From positions 1-8,296 of the forward strand of contig CAJUFU010000079.1 in NCBI GenBank assembly GCA_910585555.1: DNA of 8,296 nt. The letters run 5' to 3'. The DNA is from an uncultured Lachnospiraceae bacterium. Lineage in GTDB: Bacteria; Bacillota; Clostridia; Lachnospirales; Lachnospiraceae. Position numbers and translations under genes: made by a program. The notes beneath the pieces are model-generated. The model was not told where the DNA came from and made no database searches. It saw only the letters and a program-made list of their open reading frames with translations. Below, one piece after another: positions 1 to 5,397 of this stretch (position 1 is the first letter of the stretch; every line of letters begins with the position of its first letter).

Positions 1-702
1 GGAACCTGTTGCCCCAGTCGGACCTGTGGCTCCATCGGCTCCAGTCGCTCCTGTAGGACCTGTCGCCCCGTCAGCTCCGGTCGCTCCCGTGGGGCCTGTC
101 GGGCCTTCATCTCCCGGACAGCCTTTGGGACCCTGCGCTCCGATTGGGCCGGTCACGCCCTGTAGACCCTGCGGGCCGGTTACCCCTTGAGGTCCCATGG
201 AACCTGTAGGACCCACTGGCCCCTGAGGTCCGGGAATCCCTCTGGGACCCTGCGGACCCACATCCCCCTGGGGTCCTACCGGGCCAACCGGGCCCATAGG
301 ACCCGCTGGTCCCTGGGGACCTATATCACCCTTAGGACCTTCGCAGCCCGGATCCCCTTTGGGGCCAATATCACCGCGAACTCCCTGAATACCCTGCATT
401 CCCTGGGGACCGGCATAACCTCTCGGCCCCGCACAGCCTCTAGGACCAGTGTTACCGGTAGGTCCTACCGGGCCCGTATTTCCTCTGGGTCCCCTTGCGC
501 CAGGAACGCCAGGGATTCCCTGTGGCCCCATAGGCCCCTGGTCGCCTCTGTCACCCTTCGGGCCGGGACAGCCGGTATCTCCCTTGATTCCCTGCGGTCC
601 AGCAGGTCCCTGGTCGCCCTTAGGACCTGCCGGACCCCGTTCACAACAGGGCGGATGGCATTGATTCTGACAACAGTTACAATAACTATTATTTTGATTC
701 AC
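1..702 (-). CDS. Long collagen-like (Gly-X-Y) protein, C-terminus outside the window
   Basis: Probable spore-surface filament protein related to BclA-type collagen-like proteins. From a GTG at 702-700 the frame stays open to base 1, giving 234 residues with no stop, so the C-terminus lies beyond the left edge. AAAGGA at 717-712, nine bases upstream, supports the GTG; the ATG just upstream is out of frame and soon hits a stop. Residues 1-22 are rich in Asn, Gln and Cys (Cys8, 10, 11, 15, 19, 20). From Gly23 the Gly-X-Y register is unbroken for 70 triplets. Triplets 1-59 are Pro/Gln/Lys/Asp rich and four carry Cys at X (triplets 8, 23, 33, 58). Triplets 60-70 switch to Thr/Ala/Asp types (GPT, GAT, GAD), as in the glycosylated stalks of BclA proteins. 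It is the third gene of the leftward block, after the glycosyltransferase. The collagen-like nature is certain; the spore location is inferred from family and context. Confidence 0.9.
   Translation of the reverse strand, partial: MNQNNSYCNCCQNQCHPPCCERGPAGPKGDQGPAGPQGIKGDTGCPGPKGDRGDQGPMGPQGIPGVPGARGPRGNTGPVGPTGNTGPRGCAGPRGYAGPQGMQGIQGVRGDIGPKGDPGCEGPKGDIGPQGPAGPMGPVGPVGPQGDVGPQGPRGIPGPQGPVGPTGSMGPQGVTGPQGLQGVTGPIGAQGPKGCPGDEGPTGPTGATGADGATGPTGATGADGATGPTGATGS
16..87 (-). repeat. Two tandem 36-bp units encoding GAT-GAD-GAT-GPT
   Basis: Bases 52-87 and 16-51 are adjacent 36-bp units, each coding the same twelve residues (triplets Gly-Ala-Thr, Gly-Ala-Asp, Gly-Ala-Thr, Gly-Pro-Thr). By eye they match at 29 of 36 bases and the differences are silent, so the protein repeat is conserved while the DNA has diverged. 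A third copy may begin at base 15 and continue out of the window. Such Thr-rich collagen repeats vary in copy number between strains in known BclA genes. Confidence 0.75.
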
Positions 703-733
703 TAAAACACATCCTTTACAATGATTTGTAATT

Positions 734-751
734 AGGTACTTAAAAGTACCT
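734..751 (-). other. Perfect hairpin in the leader of the long collagen-like gene
   Basis: AGGTACT at 734-740 and AGTACCT at 745-751 pair perfectly (7 bp) around a TAAA loop. A run of T follows on the plus strand (751-755), but no plus-strand gene ends here. In the minus-strand transcript the stem is preceded by five A and followed by TAATTAC, so it is a poor intrinsic terminator. It lies just downstream of the predicted start of transcription from the sigma-K-like promoter. It could stabilise the 5' end of the mRNA, act as an operator, or weakly attenuate read-through from the glycosyltransferase gene. Confidence 0.5.
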
Positions 752-762
752 TTTTCTACAAA

Positions 763-790
763 TAATTTATGTGTTTTGGAAATAAATGTT
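763..790 (-). promoter_or_regulatory. Candidate sigma-K promoter of the long collagen-like gene
   Basis: On the minus strand, AC at 789-788 is followed after 16 bases by CATAAATTA at 771-763. This matches the known mother-cell sigma-K pattern (AC, about 16 bases, CATANNNTA). The -35 element overlaps the stop codon of the glycosyltransferase gene. Transcription would start near 756, leaving a leader of about 55 bases that contains the 734-751 hairpin. A late sporulation promoter would fit an outer spore-layer protein. The motif is short and AT-rich DNA can match by chance. Confidence 0.4.
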
Positions 791-1880
791 ACTTTTTGTC
801 GAAAGAACCAGCTGGCAGGCTGTCAAAATACTGTTTATTGTAAAGATATGCCTGAGAATAAGGTTTACAGGTTCCGGCCATTTCATTGTATTCCCTGGCT
901 TTTTGCCAGTCTCCTAATCTGTCGTAACATACACACAATTGTAAAAAGGGAATATAATCATAACAGTCCGGCAGGAAAAAGCCGCCTGCATATTCATTTT
1001 TCCGGGCGCCTAGTGCCGCTTTATACCAATAGATGGCGTTATGGAAATTTCCATGTTCCAGAAAATATTTGCCAATCTCACAGCACAATTCCGCCCTTGG
1101 CAAATCAAAACTCATACTGCGCAAAAGAACATTTAATGCCGCCTGTTCCTGTCCTAACTGATCATAACAATCAGCGCAGACAGAACAGGCTTCTATTTTA
1201 TTTTCAATCCATCCTTCTTCCATGCGCAAAAACTGTTCTAACACAGAAACCGCTTCTTCGTATTGTTTATGATAGTATAATTCCCGGCCATAATAATACT
1301 GCTGTCGAGGTTCCAAATGTTTCCCCTCTGCAATCATCTTCCTGTAAATCCGCAGATTTCGATCAGAATCTCCGGCATTCATCTTTTTATGGCTGATTGC
1401 AATATCGGAATATATCACCTTGCCATTCGGCACGATCACTTCATGAACGGCACCCGTCCAGCGATACCTCTCACAGTTTCTGATCCACCTTTCCCTGAAA
1501 TAAGAAAAGGAAGGCCTGCCCGCTTCATCAAAGGAAGTATTATATCTCATCATGACAATATCCGTATCTGGCGGCAGCGTCTGTTTTAACTGTAGAAAAT
1601 TTTCCTTTTCCGTCTCTTCCAAAATATCATCGGCATCCATCCACATGCAATAATCCATGGATGCTTTGGAAAAGGATTCATTTCTGGCATCGGCAAAGTC
1701 ATCCTTCCATGAATATGCATATATCTTCTCTGTATAGTGAGACGCTATTTCTACTGTTCGGTCCGTGGAACCGGTATCTACAATGATAATCTCCTCTACC
1801 AGATCTGCCACACTGTCAAGACAGCGTACAAGATGCATCTCTTCGTTTTTAACAATCATACAAAGGCTTATTGTCGGCAT
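789..1880 (-). CDS. Family-2 glycosyltransferase with TPR-like C-terminal half
   Basis: Predicted cytoplasmic glycosyltransferase (GT2, GT-A fold) that transfers a sugar from a nucleotide-sugar, here probably to Ser/Thr of the neighbouring collagen-like proteins. The 363 residues open with the family's SLCMIVKNEE (5-14), followed by VDTGSTDRT (34-42), FADARNES (62-69) and the metal-binding DAD (82-84) within WMDADD. WTGAVHEVI (141-149) and a conserved SH (163-164) close the catalytic domain. From about residue 190 to 350 there are TPR-like helix pairs, for example YYYGRELYYHKQYEEAVSVL (195-214), typical of the SunS-like/TPR branch of GT2. The start ATG has AGGGGAG upstream at normal spacing. 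The gene begins 22 bases after the short collagen-like gene, so the two are probably one transcript. In Clostridioides difficile a glycosyltransferase (SgtA) is encoded beside bclA3, a useful parallel. The sugar and the acceptor cannot be read from the sequence. Confidence 0.88.
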   Translation of the reverse strand: MPTISLCMIVKNEEMHLVRCLDSVADLVEEIIIVDTGSTDRTVEIASHYTEKIYAYSWKDDFADARNESFSKASMDYCMWMDADDILEETEKENFLQLKQTLPPDTDIVMMRYNTSFDEAGRPSFSYFRERWIRNCERYRWTGAVHEVIVPNGKVIYSDIAISHKKMNAGDSDRNLRIYRKMIAEGKHLEPRQQYYYGRELYYHKQYEEAVSVLEQFLRMEEGWIENKIEACSVCADCYDQLGQEQAALNVLLRSMSFDLPRAELCCEIGKYFLEHGNFHNAIYWYKAALGARKNEYAGGFFLPDCYDYIPFLQLCVCYDRLGDWQKAREYNEMAGTCKPYSQAYLYNKQYFDSLPAGSFDKK

Positions 1881-1902
1881 TATGTCACTTCTCCCCTTTC
1901 CT

Positions 1903-2673
1903 TTACTGCCTGCAGAGTTTTTCTATACTCAAGGTCATACTGACCCCGGAAACTTCCGACGATGCACTCCATACAAACACCAGGGGCGAATCGGCTATGA
2001 TCTGCGCAATAAAACGTCTCGCCAACACAAGTCTCTCCCTTCTCCTCAGCGCCTCTGCATATGCACCGTACAACTCCTGCCTGCAGTCATTAAAGAGCGG
2101 GGTCAGCTTTATGAATTCATGCTTTTTCATTTCCGCCGTAACATAATAATCGATGGCATAATAACCTGAAGTCAATGCGATGGAATCCTCATTACAAGGC
2201 GATATATTCCGGGTAATATCCGGTATTTCGATTCTCAGTGGAAGACTGGCATTCTCCGGCATAATCAGTTCCTGTCCAGAAAATGCTGCAAAGATACTGT
2301 TCTGCGGATAACCCGGCGGCCCGGCCGGCCCGCGGGCCCCCTGTTCTCCCTTGGGACCCATTGGCCCTGTAGCCCCCTGCGGCCCTTGCGGCCCCGTGAC
2401 TCCCTGGGGTCCGGTTTCACCGCGTTCCCCCGGACATCCTGGCGGCCCCTGCTCTCCCCTCGGCCCCATCGGGCCCGGCTCTCCACGTTCCAAATAGGCA
2501 CAATCGGGTACGGCCGTCTCCTCTGCATACGCCGCTTCCGGTTCTGCTATCTCCAGTTCTACTGCCTCTGCTTCTGTTTGCTCTGTTCCACAATCACCGT
2601 AATTTCTATTGGGAGTTCTCATACCGAACAGATTGGGCGGATTGAACATCCAGTTTGTATTAAAATTATTCAC
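1903..2673 (-). CDS. Short collagen-like protein with BclA-like C-terminal domain
   Basis: A 256-residue protein of three parts. Residues 1-63 are non-collagenous: an Asn/Phe-rich start followed by a Glu/Ala-rich acidic stretch (about 31-53). Residues 64-123 are about 20 uninterrupted Gly-X-Y triplets, mostly of GPQ, GPM, GER and GEQ type, with one Cys (Cys80) and few Thr. Residues 124-256 are a globular domain beginning NSIFAAFSGQ and ending in a beta-rich segment around LVFVWSASSEVSGVSMTLS. This is the layout of BclA-type spore glycoproteins, whose C-terminal domain is C1q/TNF-like and trimerises. The GTG start at 2673 is chosen because GAGGTGG lies at the right distance; the frame is open further upstream, and an in-frame ATG at 2688 has no SD. 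It is the first gene of the leftward block, just before the glycosyltransferase. Family is clear; exosporium or coat location is inferred. Confidence 0.85.
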   Translation of the reverse strand: MNNFNTNWMFNPPNLFGMRTPNRNYGDCGTEQTEAEAVELEIAEPEAAYAEETAVPDCAYLERGEPGPMGPRGEQGPPGCPGERGETGPQGVTGPQGPQGATGPMGPKGEQGARGPAGPPGYPQNSIFAAFSGQELIMPENASLPLRIEIPDITRNISPCNEDSIALTSGYYAIDYYVTAEMKKHEFIKLTPLFNDCRQELYGAYAEALRRRERLVLARRFIAQIIADSPLVFVWSASSEVSGVSMTLSIEKLCRQ

Positions 2674-2892
2674 TTGAAACCACCTCATACATATTTGATA
2701 TTCAGTAATCATTCGTTTATTATAATAAATTATATGCATGGGGAGCGTTTTCGCTTTTCGGGCTGTAAATCCATAATCTGTTACTTTCTCTGCCCAAAAC
2801 AGCTCACCCGACAAAACAAACCACACAAAATCGGGCGGACTTTCCCCGCCAAAGCTATACTATAATCACAGCAACAGCAAAGGAGGCACACC
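2674..2892. promoter_or_regulatory. Divergent intergenic region between collagen-like gene and araC-type gene
   Basis: This 219-base gap must hold promoters for both directions. On the minus strand two TATAAT boxes occur between about 2715 and 2735, upstream of the short collagen-like gene, but neither has a recognisable -35 box and I found no convincing sigma-K or sigma-E site. On the plus strand TATAAT at 2861-2866 lies ahead of the araC-type gene. A small AGCG-AAAA-CGCT dyad lies near 2744-2755. No RNA gene or riboswitch was recognised. Confidence 0.5.
2834..2866 (+). promoter_or_regulatory. Candidate promoter and operator of the AraC-type gene
   Basis: TATAAT at 2861-2866 is a perfect -10 box placed well for the start codon at 2893. 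The best -35 candidate (CGGACT at 2836-2841) is weak and 19 bases away, suggesting an activator is needed. Just upstream of the -10 box, GGCGG at 2834-2838 and CCGCC at 2846-2850 form a 5-bp dyad with a 7-base gap, which could be an operator. The -10 box is good; the operator is a guess. Confidence 0.4.
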
Positions 2893-3744
2893 ATGGAATG
2901 GATGAAGGCAATCGGAGACGCCGTAGATTATATTGAAACACATCTCACAGAGGATATTGACACAGAATCAGTGGCCAGACACGTCTGTATCTCCCCCTTT
3001 TATTTTCAGAAAGGATTCAGTATGCTCTGCGGCTACACCGTAGCGGAATATATCCGTAACCGCAGACTGGCCCTGGCAGGCGGAGAACTACTTTCCGGCC
3101 AAGTGAAAATCATCGATGTGGCCCTCAAGTACGGCTACGACTCTCCTGACAGCTTCGCCAAGGCCTTCACCCGTTTCCACGGTATCACGCCCACGATGGC
3201 GCGCAAAGAGGGCGTAATGCTGAAATCCTTTGCTCCGCTGAAACTGACAATCTCTTTGAAAGGTGGTTATAGGATGGATTACAAAATTACGAAAAAAGAA
3301 ACCTTCACAGTACTGGGCTTTTCCCGCACTTTTGACTATGAAAATGCCAACCGTGACGTCCCCGCTTTCTGGCAGGAACATTATGCCCTGGGAAGAAGCC
3401 GCTATGTAAACGGCATGTTCGGCGTCAACATCGACTGCTTTATGGGGCATGAAAACTTTGAGTATCTGATTGCAGACCTTTACAATCCCACTATGGATAT
3501 TCCGGAAGGCTTCGTGGTAAAGACCATTCCCGCTTTCACCTGGGCCGTCTTCCCCTGCAAAGGCTTAAACTCCCTGCAGAACGTCAACACCCGAATATTC
3601 TCCGAATGGCTCCCGGCGTTGAAGGAATATGAGATTGCCGCCGGCTACTGCATCGAAATGTACGACCGGCCCGATAAATATCCGAATGGGACTTCCGATG
3701 AGAATTATCATGTCGAATTCTGGATTCCTGTTACCAAGAAATAA
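2893..3744 (+). CDS. AraC-family transcription regulator with GyrI-like effector domain
   Basis: A 283-residue one-component regulator. Residues 1-105 carry the double helix-turn-helix of the AraC/XylS family, placed N-terminally as in Rob and SoxS. The first HTH is around 24-45 (ESVARHVCISPFYFQKGF) and the second around 73-96 (VALKYGYDSPDSFAKAF), followed by the conserved F-G-TP motif (FHGITP, 95-100). Residues 128-283 form a GyrI/Rob-like effector-binding domain (Cass2/GyrI-like superfamily) starting MDYKITKKETFTVLG, a type that binds small, often cationic or hydrophobic ligands in multidrug regulators. The start ATG has AAAGGAGG at 2879-2886, six bases away. It is divergent from the collagen block and followed by a separately promoted pair. 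No obvious target transporter lies next to it, so its regulon is unknown; it might act on the divergent collagen promoter, but nothing in the sequence shows that. Confidence 0.92.
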   Translation: MEWMKAIGDAVDYIETHLTEDIDTESVARHVCISPFYFQKGFSMLCGYTVAEYIRNRRLALAGGELLSGQVKIIDVALKYGYDSPDSFAKAFTRFHGITPTMARKEGVMLKSFAPLKLTISLKGGYRMDYKITKKETFTVLGFSRTFDYENANRDVPAFWQEHYALGRSRYVNGMFGVNIDCFMGHENFEYLIADLYNPTMDIPEGFVVKTIPAFTWAVFPCKGLNSLQNVNTRIFSEWLPALKEYEIAAGYCIEMYDRPDKYPNGTSDENYHVEFWIPVTKK

Positions 3745-3768
3745 CATCTGCCGGAAAATGGGTATATA

Positions 3769-3797
3769 TTGACATGTAAACTTAAAAGTGATATATT
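3769..3797 (+). promoter_or_regulatory. Sigma-A promoter of the DUF3796-type/XRE pair
   Basis: TTGACA at 3769-3774 is a perfect -35 box. Exactly 17 bases later TATATT at 3792-3797 is a near-consensus -10 box. Transcription should start near 3803-3805, giving a leader of about 40 bases with GGAGG at 3833-3837. This is the clearest vegetative promoter in the window. Confidence 0.75.
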
Positions 3798-3829
3798 TAT
3801 CTCATCATAGGACAAATATATCACTTTTA
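3783..3829. repeat. Perfect 16-bp inverted repeat over the promoter, likely operator
   Basis: The arm 3783-3798 (TAAAAGTGATATATTT) is the exact reverse complement of 3814-3829, with a 15-base spacer. The arm centres are 31 bp apart, about three helical turns, so both lie on one face of the DNA. The left arm covers the -10 box and part of the spacer; the right arm lies in the leader just before the SD. A transcript starting at this promoter lacks the left arm, so an operator is more likely than an RNA hairpin. Read-through RNA from the araC-type gene could still fold here. Confidence 0.7.
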
Positions 3830-3844
3830 TTTGGAGGATATGTC

Positions 3845-4264
3845 ATGAAAAGGTATCAACCTAATATACTCAAAACTGGCCGTACCCGCAGACTTAACCC
3901 GATATTTGGCTTTCTCGGTTTTTTGGGTTTTACTGCATTTATAGGAGGTTCCTGGAGCCGCTTTGTATTTTTGGGCTTCTTTGGATTTTTCTATGAGAGT
4001 AAAATGTCAGATACTTTGATAGATGAGCGGTATCGTGAAAATAAGAATAAGGCGCAGCTTATGGCATTAAAAGCTGCTTCTGCCGTCATGCTGGCCGCCT
4101 TATTTTTTCTTCCTGTGGGTGAGCTTTTTATGAGCGTACAGTATCTGTTTCAAATGCTGCACATCCTGACAGCGCTATCCGCTGCACTCGTTATATTCTT
4201 GAGCGAGTATCTGTTATACCGTTATGACCACGATGAATATGATAATGATATGAAGGAATGCTGA
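3845..4264 (+). CDS. Small four-helix membrane protein, DUF3796-like
   Basis: A 139-residue membrane protein of unknown function. It begins with a basic segment (KTGRTRRLNP) followed by the repeated aromatic/glycine pattern FGFLGFLGF at 21-29 and a similar FLGFFGFF at 42-49, hallmarks of the DUF3796 type. Predicted membrane spans are about 20-33, 38-50, 72-92 and 101-125. Between spans 2 and 3 a conserved cytoplasmic segment DERYRENKNKA (60-70) resembles the DER-x-KA motif of small membrane proteins that are encoded beside XRE regulators. The tail is acidic. The ATG at 3845 is preferred to an upstream ATG at 3788 because GGAGG at 3833-3837 serves it and the upstream one lies inside the promoter. 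The stop codon lies just before the XRE gene. Family assignment is from motif memory and moderately sure. Confidence 0.75.
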   Translation: MKRYQPNILKTGRTRRLNPIFGFLGFLGFTAFIGGSWSRFVFLGFFGFFYESKMSDTLIDERYRENKNKAQLMALKAASAVMLAALFFLPVGELFMSVQYLFQMLHILTALSAALVIFLSEYLLYRYDHDEYDNDMKEC

Positions 4265-4266
4265 CT

Positions 4267-4470
4267 ATGGCAGAGTTTGAATGTAGATTGAAAAAATACC
4301 GCCTGTTAAAAGGACTGACGCAAGAACAACTGGCGGCTCTGGCAGGTGTCCGCAGGGAAACAATCATGCGGCTGGAAAAAGCACAGTACAATCCTTCTTT
4401 GAAATTAGCAATCGATATATCCAGAGCTGTGGAAACGCCAGTTGAAGAAATCTTTATCTTTCCGGAATGA
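4267..4470 (+). CDS. Small XRE-family HTH transcription regulator
   Basis: A 67-residue single-domain DNA-binding protein of the Cro/C1 (XRE) family, in the short YgzD-like group. The helix-turn-helix spans about residues 18-38 (TQEQLAALAGVRRETIMRLEK), followed by the group's signature YNPSLKLAIDISRA (41-54) and the usual ending EEIFIFPE. Of two in-frame ATGs (4258 and 4267), the second is preferred because AAGGA at 4253-4257 is nine bases from it but abuts the first. The SD lies inside the end of the preceding gene, so translation is coupled. Such proteins usually act as dimers that repress their own operon. The inverted repeat over the upstream promoter is the natural candidate target, which is inference. 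Confidence 0.9.
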   Translation: MAEFECRLKKYRLLKGLTQEQLAALAGVRRETIMRLEKAQYNPSLKLAIDISRAVETPVEEIFIFPE

Positions 4471-4490
4471 AGTCCATCCGCAGGTGCGTG

Positions 4491-4515
4491 TTATTATGAT
4501 AATAAATTATTTTTT
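4491..4515 (+). terminator. Weak AT-rich terminator between convergent genes
   Basis: TTATTAT (4491-4497) and ATAATAA (4499-4505) are complementary and are followed by a run of six T (4510-4515). This gives a short AT-only stem with a U tract at the end of the XRE gene. The longer-range pair GCAGGT (4480-4485) and ACCTGC (4516-4521) could enclose it. The stem is weak, so this is a tentative call. The facing gene on the minus strand ends at 4522. Confidence 0.3.
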
Positions 4516-4521
4516 ACCTGC

Positions 4522-5343
4522 CTATGCCATTTGCATGATATCGATTTCAATTTGCTTTAATTCGTCAAGTGTTAATACAGGAACATAGTCCGCAATTTCT
4601 TCAAGTGACATTTTTCCCTTTTTTATCATTCTTCTTGCCGTTTCTCTTGCATTATCTAATGCCGCTTCTCGTGCCGCTTCATTCCTCATATCTTCCATAA
4701 TTTTACACATGACCGCCACTCCTTTCTCGTCCTGCTTATAATATCTCGCTTTCTTAGCAAGCGCTTCATAGTTCATATCATCGGGATTAGTACATGAAAA
4801 ATCGTGCATTAGCTTTCCGATTTCATCATTACCTCTGTACTTCCCATTAACATATATAATATGCGACCCGTCACCAAACAATACTTTATTCTCTCCGACA
4901 ATGACATATCTCTCCACTGGATATATCGGCTGATTTCCTTTCATAACATCATTTTCCGTAATAAAAATCACATAGCTGTCGGGAATATCCTCCGTATCAT
5001 CTCCGGGTTTTAATATATGTGCGTCTAACAGACTGCTGTTATGCCTTGCTCTTTTTGCACCGGCACCTGCGTCTGAACGTTGGATTTCTACATCAAACTC
5101 TTTCTTGGTGCTGTCAATCGCATGGACGTCTAATATAGCGGAACGCCCCTGTAGATTCTTTAACAGTTCCTGTGTACGAACCGTCTTAATTGTTATACCC
5201 TCTCGTCCTAAAATAATCCGAAGTATTAGTTCTATGCCTTCATAGTTATCGGCAAGACAGACCGTCATAAAATCGTCATCTATATACCGGAGTGATTTCA
5301 GACGTTCTAAATCCTGTCTGTGTATCTGCGCTGTTGTACTCAA
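4522..5343 (-). CDS. Rpn-family PD-(D/E)XK nuclease / putative transposase (PDDEXK_2)
   Basis: Member of the Rpn-like PD-(D/E)XK family, whose E. coli relatives are DNA endonucleases that promote RecA-independent recombination. Counting from the TTG at 5343 it has 273 residues. It opens with RLKSLRYIDDDFMTVCLADN (14-33), a strong family signature. NLQGRSAILDVHA (63-75) supplies the catalytic Asp72 and FDVEIQR (83-89) supplies Glu86-x-Gln88, the ExQ form of the ExK motif. GAGAKRARHNSSLLD, YVIFITENDV and FGDGSHIIYVNG follow as in Lachnospiraceae homologues. The C-terminal part is helical and Ala/Arg/Glu rich. An in-frame ATG at 5370 would add nine residues, but it overlaps a predicted -10 box and lacks an SD, while the TTG has GAAGGTGG at good spacing. 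No terminal inverted repeats or target-site duplications flank it, so it is not part of a recognisable transposon. Confidence 0.88.
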   Translation of the reverse strand: MSTTAQIHRQDLERLKSLRYIDDDFMTVCLADNYEGIELILRIILGREGITIKTVRTQELLKNLQGRSAILDVHAIDSTKKEFDVEIQRSDAGAGAKRARHNSSLLDAHILKPGDDTEDIPDSYVIFITENDVMKGNQPIYPVERYVIVGENKVLFGDGSHIIYVNGKYRGNDEIGKLMHDFSCTNPDDMNYEALAKKARYYKQDEKGVAVMCKIMEDMRNEAAREAALDNARETARRMIKKGKMSLEEIADYVPVLTLDELKQIEIDIMQMA

Positions 5344-5368
5344 AATACCACCTTCTTTCGCTGTTTTC

Positions 5369-5397
5369 ATTATACATTAGACAATGTCTTTTGGAAA
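5369..5397 (-). promoter_or_regulatory. Candidate sigma-A promoter of the Rpn gene, with internal dyad
   Basis: On the minus strand TTTCCA (5397-5392, four of six consensus bases) is followed after 17 bases by a perfect TATAAT (5374-5369). Transcription would begin near 5362, downstream of the first ATG (5370) and upstream of the TTG start (5343). The spacer contains the dyad AGACA-T-TGTCT (5389-5379), a possible operator site. Confidence 0.55.

Noticed and set aside
1..105. CRISPR-like or tandem non-coding repeat at the left edge
   Set aside because: The 36-bp periodicity is fully explained by coding Gly-X-Y triplets in an open frame, with mostly silent differences and no spacers.
187..705. 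Long plus-strand ORFs over the collagen-like gene, one of them (449-664) itself rich in Gly-Pro
   Set aside because: Gly-Pro codons (GGNCCN) read as Gly-Pro-like on the opposite strand too, so a collagen gene casts a collagen-like shadow. The plus frames break the Gly-X-Y register and lack SDs, while the minus frame is perfect for 70 triplets.
734..755. Intrinsic terminator reading: hairpin followed by T run on the plus strand
   Set aside because: No plus-strand gene ends before it, and on the minus strand the U tract is on the wrong side. Kept only as a leader hairpin.
776..1396. Plus-strand ORF of about 200 codons opposite the glycosyltransferase
   Set aside because: No SD or recognisable domain; the opposite strand carries a complete, motif-rich GT2 gene.
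2265..2528. Minus-strand ORF in another frame across the Gly-X-Y part of the short collagen-like gene
   Set aside because: It is an Arg/Gly-rich shadow of the repeat, with no SD and no family features.
3783..3829. Inverted repeat as the terminator of the AraC-type gene
   Set aside because: The stem is AT-rich and is followed by an SD rather than a U tract. One arm overlaps a strong promoter, so an operator explains it better.
4522..5370. Rpn gene as an active insertion sequence
   Set aside because: No terminal inverted repeats, target duplications or second transposase were seen around it.
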